Positions 35,092-43,026 of a stretch of DNA of 64,000 nt are shown in pieces. The translations under genes were made by a program, and so were the position numbers. The notes beneath the pieces are model-generated. The model saw only the letters and a program-made list of their open reading frames with translations. It was not told the origin of the DNA and made no database searches. This DNA comes from Mucilaginibacter sp. 44-25. GTDB lineage: Bacteria; Bacteroidota; Bacteroidia; Sphingobacteriales; Sphingobacteriaceae. Position 1 is the first letter of the stretch; each line of letters starts with the position of its first letter. The DNA is taken from contig MKTS01000015.1 in NCBI GenBank assembly GCA_001898335.1, forward strand, positions 152,779 through 216,778. Reading direction: 5' to 3'.

Positions 35092-35709
35092 ATGATCTAC
35101 CCGAAAAAGAACAGGCTCATCAAGTGGTTTTTCCACCATTACATCCTGCGTTTAGTAGGGCGCAATTTTCATGAGGTGAATTTTGATAAGCCCGCGATCG
35201 ACCCCAGTCGCTCCGTTTTATTACTGGCCAATCATTTTAGCTGGTGGGATGGCTTCCTGATGTATTACCTTAACCACCACCTATTCGGCAAACGCTTTCA
35301 TGTAATGGTAATTGAGGAAACGGCTAAGAAAGTTGGCTTTTTAAAATATATGGGGGCATTCTCAGTAAAAAAGGGTTCGCGGGAAATACTGCAATCGCTT
35401 AATTTTGCCGCGGAGCTGTTACGAGAGCCGGGTAACCTGGTGCTGATATTCCCGCAGGGTAAACTTTATTCTAACTTTACCGGCGAGGTATATTTCGAAA
35501 AAGGACTTTCGCGTATCCTTAAAAACGCGGGCGATAATTACCAAACCGTGCTTTCAGCAACTTTTGTAGAAAATTTTGAGCACAAAAAGCCGGTTGCCAA
35601 CGTTTACTTAAAAGCCATTGCCGGGGGGGAGCGTATTACGGACTTGCAGGCAGCCTACCAAGCTCATTATATGAACGCGCATCAACAGCAAACTCAAATC
35701 AGCATATAA
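35092..35709 (+). CDS. LPLAT-family acyltransferase, second of the tandem pair
   Basis: 205 residues. NHFSWWDG at 47-54 and FPQGK at 120-124, exactly co-linear with the preceding gene, but the rest differs widely. A Lys replaces the Glu of motif III, which usually contacts the glycerol-phosphate region of the acceptor, so a different acceptor is plausible. Seven bases after the first copy and two bases before the glycosyltransferase gene. Confidence 0.84.
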   Translation: MIYPKKNRLIKWFFHHYILRLVGRNFHEVNFDKPAIDPSRSVLLLANHFSWWDGFLMYYLNHHLFGKRFHVMVIEETAKKVGFLKYMGAFSVKKGSREILQSLNFAAELLREPGNLVLIFPQGKLYSNFTGEVYFEKGLSRILKNAGDNYQTVLSATFVENFEHKKPVANVYLKAIAGGERITDLQAAYQAHYMNAHQQQTQISI

Positions 35710-35711
35710 AA

Positions 35712-36806
35712 GTGATCGTAGCCATCTATATTGTATTCTTTTTCATTATCCTTCGGTTTACGGTTACGCTGTTCAACTTTATATCCAACCCCAAGCTGCC
35801 GCATATTGCCAACCATTACACCGACCTGGTATCTATTCTGATACCGGCGCGTAACGAGGCCGAAAACATCCTTAACCTGCTGCGATCCATACATGAACAG
35901 GATTACCGCGACTATGAAGTGATCATCCTGGATGACGACTCTGACGACGATACGTACGCTATTTGCAGCCAATTCGCTGCTGAACATCCTAAATTTAAGG
36001 TAATAAAGGGCGAGCCGCTGGCTAAAGGGTGGATGGGAAAAAATTACGCATGCCACCAACTGGCTAAACACGCCAGGGGGCGCTTCCTGCTTTTTTTAGA
36101 TGCTGATGAGAAAGTGTATAAAAGACTTATCAACAGTGCTGTACACCGTATGTATCTGCGTAAGCTTTGCCTGTTAAGCCTGTTTGCCAACCAGGAAATG
36201 GATACCATAGGCGAGCGCTCGGTGGTACCGTTAATGCACTTTTTATTGCTGAACTTGTTGCCCCTGCGGCTGATATACCTGGTAAAGAAACGGGCCTCGG
36301 TAGCGGCAGCGAGCGGGCAGTTTATGCTGTTTGATGCCGAATTATATCACCGGCACCAGTGGCACCAACTGGTAAAAAACAAAGTGGTGGAGGATGTGGA
36401 GATCATGAAAGCCGTTAAAGCCTACGGTTACAGCGGCGAGGCTTTGCTGGCCAACGGAATGATCAGCTGCCGGATGTATACCAATTATATCGACGGGGTA
36501 AACGGTTTCAGTAAAAACTTTATGGCGCCGTTCAATTACAGCATCCCCATGTTTTTAATGTATATTGTGCTGGTAGTTGGCGGCCCGCTGCTTATTATCA
36601 GTACAGGGGACTTGCCGCTCATAGGCCAGATCATCGGGCTCATTATCCTCACCAGGGTAATGATCTCCCTTTCGGCGGGGCAAAACACTTGGCTTAACCT
36701 GCTGCTGCACCCGGTGCATATGTTTAACCTGGCCGTTATCGCTTTTTTAGCAATACAACAACAACTTACTAAAGCAACCGTATGGAAAGGCAGAAAGATA
36801 TCATAA
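35712..36806 (+). CDS. family 2 glycosyltransferase, CruG/CrtQ-like
   Basis: 364 residues from a GTG two bases after the previous stop (no ATG nearby). An N-terminal membrane helix precedes the GT-A domain: SILIPARNEAENI (nucleotide site), VIILDDDSDDDT and FLFLDADEK (DxD). Several C-terminal membrane helices follow (about 270-355). The ARNEAENI plus C-terminal helices layout is that of carotenoid glycosyltransferases CruG/CrtQ, and the overlapping CruF gene supports that reading. Alternative: hopanoid or other lipid glycosyltransferase. Confidence 0.8.
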   Translation: MIVAIYIVFFFIILRFTVTLFNFISNPKLPHIANHYTDLVSILIPARNEAENILNLLRSIHEQDYRDYEVIILDDDSDDDTYAICSQFAAEHPKFKVIKGEPLAKGWMGKNYACHQLAKHARGRFLLFLDADEKVYKRLINSAVHRMYLRKLCLLSLFANQEMDTIGERSVVPLMHFLLLNLLPLRLIYLVKKRASVAAASGQFMLFDAELYHRHQWHQLVKNKVVEDVEIMKAVKAYGYSGEALLANGMISCRMYTNYIDGVNGFSKNFMAPFNYSIPMFLMYIVLVVGGPLLIISTGDLPLIGQIIGLIILTRVMISLSAGQNTWLNLLLHPVHMFNLAVIAFLAIQQQLTKATVWKGRKIS

Positions 36807-37432
36807 AGCCAGCCGGCATCTCCATATTCATTATCATATTGTTTCATTTAGTAGGCTTGGCTGGCTTTGCCGTGCCGGCCTGGCAACCACTTTTTAAGCA
36901 AATGGTACCCTGGCACTTGCTACTTATGCTGCTGGTGATCATGGCATCGCACAAATGGCTGGATGCTAAATTTATTGCTTTTACGTTGCTCACGGCTCTG
37001 CTGGGTTTTACTGCCGAATGGCTGGGGGTTCACGGCTACTGGTTATTTGGCCATTACAGCTACGGCAAAACGCTGGGGTACAAAGTGCTGGATATCCCGC
37101 TACTGATAGGGGTAAACTGGTTCCTGCTGGTATACGCGGCTGGTGTTTGCATGCAATATACCCGCTTGAGGAGCCGCTTGCTAAGAGTACTGCTTGGGGC
37201 CGCCCTGCTGGTATTGCTGGATTGGCTAATTGAGCCCGTAGCCATAAGGTTTGATTACTGGCAATGGCTGGATAGGGGTATCCCACTTAAAAACTATGGC
37301 TGCTGGTTTCTGGTAAGCGGTATGATGCTGTTTATTTTTGAAGCATTTAAATTTAAAAAGCAAAATCTTGCCGCACCGGTGCTCCTGATAACGCAGTTTC
37401 TGTTTTTCGGATTATTAAATTTGCTCGGATGA
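36782..37432 (+). CDS. cruF: carotenoid biosynthesis protein, CruF-type hydratase
   Basis: 216 residues, about six membrane helices. Family PF04240 features: VHGYWLFGHYSYG, DIPLLIGVNWFLLVYA and LDWLIEPVAIRFDYWQW, with Trp, Tyr, Glu and Asp in the membrane. CruF adds water to the psi end of gamma-carotene-like pigments to give a 1'-hydroxy group. It overlaps the glycosyltransferase gene by 25 bases, as would suit an enzyme whose product is then glycosylated. Last gene of the 33646-37432 operon. Confidence 0.82.
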   Translation: MERQKDIIKPAGISIFIIILFHLVGLAGFAVPAWQPLFKQMVPWHLLLMLLVIMASHKWLDAKFIAFTLLTALLGFTAEWLGVHGYWLFGHYSYGKTLGYKVLDIPLLIGVNWFLLVYAAGVCMQYTRLRSRLLRVLLGAALLVLLDWLIEPVAIRFDYWQWLDRGIPLKNYGCWFLVSGMMLFIFEAFKFKKQNLAAPVLLITQFLFFGLLNLLG

Positions 37433-37522
37433 GCATAACAACGTAAATAGAGGCTCAAAATTATCTGACACTATTTTTAGATTTTAGCGTTTAAGGTTTA
37501 GTGTTTACAACTTAGCATTTAG

Positions 37523-37530
37523 TATTTTTG
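37523..37530 (+). promoter_or_regulatory. -7 box five bases before ispH
   Basis: TATTTTTG fits TAnnTTTG, followed by five bases and the ATG. Possible -33 TTTA at 37497-37500 (22-base spacer). Predicts a leaderless or near-leaderless mRNA. Confidence 0.45.
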
Positions 37531-37535
37531 CATAA

Positions 37536-38387
37536 ATGGGCTCATACAACTTAAAGGTTACTATTGACCAGGATTCCGGTTTTTGTTTCGGCGTGGTGTA
37601 CGCCATTGATATGGCCGAGGAAATACTGGCAGAGGACGGCTACCTGTATTGCCTGGGCGATATTGTGCATAACGATGAGGAAGTAGAGCGCCTGAAAGCA
37701 AAGGGCCTGCGTATTATTGGCCACGATCAACTGAACGACCTGCATAACGAAAAGGTGCTGATACGCGCGCATGGCGAGGCGCCAGAAACCTACCGTGTAG
37801 CGCTTGAGAATAATATTACCTTGATTGATGCCTCCTGCCCGGTAGTGCTTAAACTGCAAAACCGCATTAAAACCTCGTTTGATAACAAAGAGAACATCAT
37901 TATTTTTGGTAAACACGGCCATGCCGAAGTAATAGGCCTGCAAGGGCAAACCAATAACGAAGCTTTGGTTTTCCAGGATATTGCCGAACTGGAAGACGCG
38001 GCCTTGCCGGCCAGTTTTACCCTTTACAGCCAGACCACAAAAAGCATGGAGAAATTTTACGATGTAAAAGACCAACTGCTGGCCCGTGGCTACGAGGTAA
38101 AGGCAAACGATACCATATGCCGCCAGGTAAGCAACCGCGATAAGGACCTCCCTAAGTTTGTGGTACAGTTTGATAAGGTGATATTCGTATCAGGTAAAAA
38201 ATCATCAAACGGTAAGGTGCTGTATGAGGTGTGTAAAAAGCACAACCCCAATACCTATTTTGTGTCGGCCGTAAGCGAACTTAGTCCTGATATGTTTAAC
38301 CCTAATGATACCATTGGCATTGCCGGGGCTACCTCAACCCCTATGTGGCTGATGCAGCAGGTAAAGGCCGAACTGGAAAAATATTAA
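37536..38387 (+). CDS. ispH: 4-hydroxy-3-methylbut-2-enyl diphosphate reductase (IspH/LytB)
   Basis: 283 residues. Three cluster cysteines: Cys17 (GFCFGV), Cys101 (ASCPVV), Cys195 (TICRQ). Catalytic Glu/His/Thr segments are present (RAHGEAPE, GKHGHAEVIG, SQTTKS). This 4Fe-4S enzyme makes IPP and DMAPP in the last MEP-pathway step. Placement between cruF and crtW supports supply of carotenoid precursors. Its stop codon overlaps the next start (TAATG). Confidence 0.95.
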   Translation: MGSYNLKVTIDQDSGFCFGVVYAIDMAEEILAEDGYLYCLGDIVHNDEEVERLKAKGLRIIGHDQLNDLHNEKVLIRAHGEAPETYRVALENNITLIDASCPVVLKLQNRIKTSFDNKENIIIFGKHGHAEVIGLQGQTNNEALVFQDIAELEDAALPASFTLYSQTTKSMEKFYDVKDQLLARGYEVKANDTICRQVSNRDKDLPKFVVQFDKVIFVSGKKSSNGKVLYEVCKKHNPNTYFVSAVSELSPDMFNPNDTIGIAGATSTPMWLMQQVKAELEKY

Positions 38388-38896
38388 TGCGTATGCGGGT
38401 TTGGCTGGTACTGATCATGATATGTCTTTCAGCCTGCAAAGCGGGGCACAAAGGGTATTTGTACAAAGTAACCGATGCCACCGGCAACCGTGAAGGTTAC
38501 GTAAATGCCAGCCACGATACCGTTATCCCGTTAGGTAAATACCAGCTTTGTTATACCGATACGTTTAAAAAACTGGCTTTTGTGGTAAAGAACAACCGTA
38601 TGGTGGCTATTGACCGCGACGAGCAGGTGCTTTTTGAACCCTTCCCTTTTGATAACGGGCCCGATTATGCCAACGATGAGTATTATCGTATTTTGGGCGA
38701 TAATAAAAAAATAGGCTATGCCGATACGCTGGGCAACATTAAAATTAAACCGCAGTTCGGTTGTGCTTTTCCGTTTGAGAATGGCCGCGCCAAAGTAAGT
38801 AACAATTGCAAAACGGTTGCTGTTGACCAGGAACATAGCGTATGGGAAAGCAACCAGTGGTTTTATATTGATAAGCAAGGCAGGCGCGTTAAATAA
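38387..38896 (+). CDS. WG-repeat-like lipoprotein
   Basis: 169 residues from the ATG at 38387 that overlaps the ispH stop. Signal MRMRVWLVLIMICLSAC with lipobox Cys17. The mature part has two WG-type beta repeats: KIGYADTLGNIKIKPQF with following FPFENGRAKV, and WFYIDKQGRRVK at the end. WG repeats are seen in many Bacteroidota surface proteins with no fixed function. Coupled to ispH by position only. Confidence 0.75.
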   Translation: MRMRVWLVLIMICLSACKAGHKGYLYKVTDATGNREGYVNASHDTVIPLGKYQLCYTDTFKKLAFVVKNNRMVAIDRDEQVLFEPFPFDNGPDYANDEYYRILGDNKKIGYADTLGNIKIKPQFGCAFPFENGRAKVSNNCKTVAVDQEHSVWESNQWFYIDKQGRRVK

Positions 38897-38935
38897 CGGA
38901 ATGGCTTTTGCCATTACCAACACAAAAATAGTTCA

Positions 38936-39622
38936 TTGCAAAAACAACCAACATATACGGGCCTGCTGGTAGCGGTAATAGTTATTACCTGCTGGGCGGT
39001 ATCTATCACCCTGCTCATGCGCTGGCCGGTTAACTTTGCCAACCCTTGGTTGTATGTGTTTGTACTACTTCAAACTCATTTATATACGGGGCTTTTTATT
39101 ACCGCCCATGATGCCATGCACGGCTCTATTGCGCCAAAGCGATGGATAAACAGGGCCATCGGCTTCATCAGTACCTTTTTATATGCCTCATTCTGGTACC
39201 CTAAGCTGTATACCAAGCATCACGAACACCATAATCACGTACACACGGATAAAGACCCCGACTATCATCACGGTAGTTTCCTGAACTGGTATGTACGTTT
39301 TATACGCAACTACCTTTCTATATGGCAAATAGTGGTAATGGCGGTTATATTCAATGTATTAAAAATATGGATACCGCAGGCCAACCTTCTGTTGTTTTGG
39401 GTACTGCCCTCGCTGCTAAGTACCCTGCAACTGTTCTATTTTGGTACTTACCTGCCTCACAGGGGCGAACACGATAACAAGCACCAGGCCCGCAGCTTGC
39501 GGCGCAACCATGTGCTGGCTTTTTTTAGCTGTTATTTTTTCGGCTACCACTACGAACACCATGACTTGCCCTGGTTGCCCTGGTGGAAATTATGGCAGGC
39601 ACCGGAACCGCCGAAAAGATAG
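38936..39622 (+). CDS. crtW: carotenoid ketolase, CrtW type
   Basis: 228 residues from a TTG at 38936; no in-frame ATG exists between the upstream stop and residue 28, which would remove the first helix. Membrane di-iron oxygenase with His boxes HDAMH (58-62), HHEHHNHVH (95-103) and HYEHH (205-209), and the CrtW-typical FGTYLPHR followed by an ARS motif. Introduces the 4-keto group on beta-ionone rings. CrtZ hydroxylase is less likely because of the C-terminal LPHR/SCYFFGYHYEHH block. Confidence 0.82.
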   Translation: MQKQPTYTGLLVAVIVITCWAVSITLLMRWPVNFANPWLYVFVLLQTHLYTGLFITAHDAMHGSIAPKRWINRAIGFISTFLYASFWYPKLYTKHHEHHNHVHTDKDPDYHHGSFLNWYVRFIRNYLSIWQIVVMAVIFNVLKIWIPQANLLLFWVLPSLLSTLQLFYFGTYLPHRGEHDNKHQARSLRRNHVLAFFSCYFFGYHYEHHDLPWLPWWKLWQAPEPPKR

Positions 39623-39684
39623 CCAGTCTTTCTACGATTTGAGGGGAGAAGTTTACCGCGTCGTTACGAGTGATAGCAACGTAG

Positions 39685-39799
39685 GCCTCACCCTGCCCTC
39701 TCCATAGGAGAGGGTTCTATAAAGGCATACTTTTAAAGTCCTCTCCTTTGGAGAGGATTTAGGTGAGGCTTTCTTCCTTTAAAGAGGGCAGGGTGAGGC
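39685..39799. repeat. MITE-like element, copy 1, with perfect 17-bp terminal inverted repeats
   Basis: GCCTCACCCTGCCCTCT (39685-39701) is the exact reverse complement of 39783-39799. Inside are CTCTCC-TTT-GGAGAG (39741-39755) and a GGAGAGGG word. Length 115 bp, no ORF. Sits between crtW and hemH. A second, rearranged copy follows hemH. Confidence 0.8.
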
Positions 39800-39883
39800 T
39801 TCACTCACAATAACGCGTTTTACAACTGTTATCATCATTTTGCAATAATGATAACGGTAACAGGCTGATGGGGCGTTTTTTTG

Positions 39884-39891
39884 TACATTTG
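39884..39891 (+). promoter_or_regulatory. -7 box of hemH
   Basis: TACATTTG, 13 bases before the hemH ATG. It also falsifies a TTG start at 39881, since that start would lie upstream of transcription. Confidence 0.45.
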
Positions 39892-39904
39892 CATCCAAAT
39901 TATC

Positions 39905-40924
39905 ATGGCAAAAAAAGGAGTTTTACTGGTAAACTTAGGTACACCGGATAGTCCGTCGACAGCGGATGTACGTAAATATCTTGATGAATTTTTAATGGAC
40001 CCGAGGGTTATTGATGTTAACCCGGTTTTACGCACCTTTTTGGTAAAAACCATCATTGTGCCTTTCAGGGCGCCAAAATCAGCCAAGCTTTACCAGGCTA
40101 TCTGGGATAAAGAAACCGGATCGCCTTTACTGCATTACAGCTTGCAGCAACAAAAAATGCTGCAGGAACGCCTGGGCGACGAGTACGTGGTAGAACTGGC
40201 CATGCGCTACCAAAGCCCATCTATTGATGATGCCCTGGCCCGTTTAAAACAGGCGCTCATAGGCGATATACTGGTAATACCGCTGTTCCCGCAGTATGCC
40301 TCGGCCAGTACAGGCTCTGTGCATGAAAAAATTATGCGTTTGGTGAAAGACTGGCAAACCGTACCCGAGATCAAGTTTATCAACTCGTTCCATAACGACG
40401 ACCTGATGATCGAGACCTTTGCCGATAACGGACGCAAGTACAACCCGGATAGTTATGACCATATCCTGTTCAGCTTCCACGGCTTGCCGCAGCGCCAATT
40501 AAAAAAATGCGACCATACAGGCAATTACTGCTTAAAAGTGAACGGTTGCTGCGATACACTTAATTATACTAATAAGTTGTGCTACTCGGCACAATCACAT
40601 GATACGGCAAGGCTCATTGCCGAAAAAATGAACCTGCCGCGCGAAAAGTATACCGTTTGTTTCCAGTCGCGCCTGGGCAGCGACCCATGGGTACAACCTT
40701 ACACCAGCGAAGTGATAGAACACCTGGCTAAAGAAGGTAAAAAGCGTTTACTGGTATTTTGCCCTGCCTTTGTGAGCGATTGCCTTGAAACGGTTTTTGA
40801 GGTAACAAATGAATACGGCGACGAGTTTAAAGCCCTCGGCGGCGAACACGTACAACTGGTAGAAAGCCTTAACGACAACCCTAAATGGATTGACGCGCTG
40901 GAGCGCATGGTTCGGGAGAATTAG
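39905..40924 (+). CDS. hemH: ferrochelatase
   Basis: 339 residues from the ATG at 39905 (MAKKGVLLVNLGTPDSP). Key segments: LVNLGTP, VPLFPQY-like VIPLFPQYASASTGS, SFHGLPQR with the metal-binding His, and FCPAFVSDCLET with Glu. Inserts Fe2+ into protoporphyrin IX. The C-P-D-Q Cys cluster seen in some ferrochelatases is not obvious, although a KCDHTGNYCLKVNGCC segment offers several Cys. Flanked on both sides by copies of a MITE-like repeat. Confidence 0.95.
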   Translation: MAKKGVLLVNLGTPDSPSTADVRKYLDEFLMDPRVIDVNPVLRTFLVKTIIVPFRAPKSAKLYQAIWDKETGSPLLHYSLQQQKMLQERLGDEYVVELAMRYQSPSIDDALARLKQALIGDILVIPLFPQYASASTGSVHEKIMRLVKDWQTVPEIKFINSFHNDDLMIETFADNGRKYNPDSYDHILFSFHGLPQRQLKKCDHTGNYCLKVNGCCDTLNYTNKLCYSAQSHDTARLIAEKMNLPREKYTVCFQSRLGSDPWVQPYTSEVIEHLAKEGKKRLLVFCPAFVSDCLETVFEVTNEYGDEFKALGGEHVQLVESLNDNPKWIDALERMVREN

Positions 40925-40929
40925 GGCTT

Positions 40930-41013
40930 AAGAGTCAAGAAATAAGAATCAAGAAATAAGAATCAAGAGTCAAGAGCCAAGAATCAAGAGCCAAAAGAAT
41001 CAAGAGTCAAGAG
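40930..41013. repeat. AAGAGTC/AAGAATC heptamer repeat array
   Basis: About eleven near-tandem units of TCAAGAG, TCAAGAA and CCAAGAA type, with AATAAGA interruptions. No spacers, so not CRISPR. Lies just after hemH. Confidence 0.8.
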
Positions 41014-41026
41014 AAAGGGCAGGTTA

Positions 41027-41163
41027 GCCTCACCCTGCCCTCTCAACTGGAGAGGGTTCACATATATTACAGCATTACTATTGTTCGCAATAGCTTTTAA
41101 AAGTCCTCTCCTTTGGAGAGGATTTAGGTGAGGCTTTTTCTCTGGAGAGGATTTAGGTGAGGC
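41027..41163. repeat. MITE-like element, copy 2 (rearranged)
   Basis: The same 17-mer GCCTCACCCTGCCCTCT (41027-41043), the same CTCTCCTTTGGAGAG core (41106-41120), then GGATTTAGGTGAGGCTTT twice in tandem. The final unit overlaps the 3' end of the crtD-type gene, whose TAA (41155-41153) lies in it. Confidence 0.78.
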
Positions 41164-42625
41164 TTTCGCTCACGATCTTAGCTGATAGCAAACACAGCGG
41201 TATGCCACCCCCCGGGTGTACACTACCCCCCGCGAAATAAAGTCCTTTTATTTTTGACGACCTGTTGGCATGGCGCAAGAAGGCCGCGAAGCGGTTATTG
41301 GAGCTGGTGCCGTAGATAGAACCTTTGTATGATGAAGTGCGGCTCTCGATACTGCGCGGGTCGAGCACGCTTTCGCATGCAATCAGGCTGCCTATGTCAG
41401 TGTTCAGCAATCGGGATAATTTAGCGATGATGTTGGCGCGGGCCTGCGCTATCAGCTGGTACCAATCCTGCCCGTTATTTGCCGGAACGTTGATCATCAC
41501 GAACCAGTTTTCGCAATCTTTGGGAGCGTCCGTTTCATTTAATTTAGAGCTGATGTTGACATAAACCGTAGGATCGTGATAGATGCTTTGCTGTTGCCAT
41601 AGGTGCTCAAACTCGGCCTGGTAATCGGCACTAAAGAATATATTATGCAGATCGAGCTGCGGGAATTGCTTTTTCACGCCCCAATAAAATATCAGTGCAG
41701 AACTGCTGCGTTCTTGGTTCAACGTTTTCTGTGGATGCAATGCCGGGTGTTTCTCCAGCAGCTTTTTATAGGTAAACCATATATCCATGTTAGATACCAC
41801 CACATCGGCTATAACGTTGTTGCCATTGGTCCGTATCCCCTTCGCTATGCCATTGATCACTACCACTTCGCTAACCGGACTGTTGTAGTTAAATTTTACG
41901 CCCAGGTCTTCGGCCAGTTTAACCAGCTTTTGTGTTATGGCGTACATACCCCCTTCAGGAAACCATGCACCAAAGTGATGCTCAAGGTGCGGGATCACAT
42001 TTAATGTAGCGGGCGCCTGGTACGGGTTGGAGCCATTGTACGTGGCATAGCGGTCAAAAAACTGTACCACTCTTTCATCAGTAAAGGCTTTGGCATTAGC
42101 CTTGTGCATGGTGCGCATGGCATCAATACGCGGCAGTCGAAACACCGACCTGAGGGTGTCCCAGCGCAGGTAAGTTTGCAGGCGGTGTAATGAGCGTTCC
42201 AGGAAAACATGGTGAGTAATATCGTAAATGTCGCGGCTGCCGGCCAGGTGCCTCACCACCTTTTGCCCTGATTCGCCGGTTTTATCTGCTATCTCCTGTG
42301 CGAACCGGGCGGTATCGGCATAGGCGCTGAGTTTTGTGCCATCCTCGTAGAAGTAGTTACATACCACGTCCAGTTTTTGATAGTTGAAATGCTCAAGCGG
42401 GTTTTTGCCGGCGAGCGTAAACAACTCGTCCACATATTGCGGCATGGTGAACAGGCTTGGCCCGGCATCAAACCGGTAACCGTTCTGGATAAATTCTGAT
42501 AGTTTGCCTCCGGGATAACTGTTAGCCTCAAAAACTTCAACATTATAACCTTTTAACGCTAACCGGATGGCCGTGGCAATACCGGCTACGCCGGCACCTA
42601 CAATAACAGCTTTTTGTGGAGGCAT
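41153..42625 (-). CDS. crtD: carotenoid desaturase, CrtI/CrtD family (probably CrtD)
   Basis: 490 residues. N-terminal FAD motif VIVGAGVAGIATAI (8-21) and EANSYPGGKL; YRFDAGPSLFTMP; C-terminal FAD/substrate segment GLYFAGGSVHPGGGIPLC. The FDAGPSLFTMP version, and the presence of CruF nearby, favour a 1'-hydroxycarotenoid 3',4'-desaturase (CrtD) over phytoene desaturase, but this is not certain. The last codons and stop come from a repeat element (41027-41163), so the C-terminus may be altered relative to relatives. A -7 box lies four bases before the ATG. Confidence 0.72.
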   Translation of the reverse strand: MPPQKAVIVGAGVAGIATAIRLALKGYNVEVFEANSYPGGKLSEFIQNGYRFDAGPSLFTMPQYVDELFTLAGKNPLEHFNYQKLDVVCNYFYEDGTKLSAYADTARFAQEIADKTGESGQKVVRHLAGSRDIYDITHHVFLERSLHRLQTYLRWDTLRSVFRLPRIDAMRTMHKANAKAFTDERVVQFFDRYATYNGSNPYQAPATLNVIPHLEHHFGAWFPEGGMYAITQKLVKLAEDLGVKFNYNSPVSEVVVINGIAKGIRTNGNNVIADVVVSNMDIWFTYKKLLEKHPALHPQKTLNQERSSSALIFYWGVKKQFPQLDLHNIFFSADYQAEFEHLWQQQSIYHDPTVYVNISSKLNETDAPKDCENWFVMINVPANNGQDWYQLIAQARANIIAKLSRLLNTDIGSLIACESVLDPRSIESRTSSYKGSIYGTSSNNRFAAFLRHANRSSKIKGLYFAGGSVHPGGGIPLCLLSAKIVSESLT

Positions 42626-42629
42626 GCCG

Positions 42630-42637
42630 CAAAGATA
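42630..42637 (-). promoter_or_regulatory. -7 box four bases before the crtD-type gene
   Basis: TATCTTTG on the minus strand, then CGGC and ATG. Same geometry as at 14874 and 63290. Confidence 0.5.
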
Positions 42638-42970
42638 GGATAAGCGTGATAAAGAGTTGAATACGGAAGGTGGAATATTAGAAGTTGAAGTAAGATAACC
42701 CTACATAGCCGGGTGTTAAATGGCGTAAGTTTTTTATGTACCAAAGTGTACCATTTATAGTTTCCAAAAGCGTTCCGCGCGGAACGCGGAGCTGATCTTA
42801 CATCTGGCAGGTAATGAGCGCGTTATTTAATAACGAAACTCCGCGCTGACAAATATTTGTCAGTTTTAAGTGGCTGATAAATAAGGTGTTCAGCTTGTTC
42901 CATGATTGCTATATATTATAAACGGAACGCAGTACATAGTGTATTTAACAGAATTATTGCTGCAAAAAAG

Positions 42971-43011
42971 AGCGCCCCATAAATACTTCAACCGGGTATC
43001 TACGGGGCGCT
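42971..43011 (-). terminator. terminator of the DJ-1/PfpI gene
   Basis: AGCGCCCC (42971-42978) with GGGGCGCT (43004-43011), T run on the minus strand at 42970-42964. Confidence 0.8.
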
Positions 43012-43026
43012 ACAGATAGCTTACTA

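Larger units (their letters stand above)
42626..43026. other. 401-base intergenic region rich in perfect palindromes
   Basis: No ORF. Perfect palindromes GCGTTCCGCGCGGAACGC (42770-42787) and CTGACAAATATTTGTCAG (42846-42863). Between them are CGTTAT-TTA-ATAACG (42821-42835) and a long-range pair CGCGGAG (42785-42791)/CTCCGCG (42839-42845). A GTACCA/GTACCA direct repeat precedes them. A terminator occupies the right end. Confidence 0.8.

Noticed and set aside
40930..41013. CRISPR array
   Set aside because: Units are about 7 bases with no spacers, and no cas genes are present.
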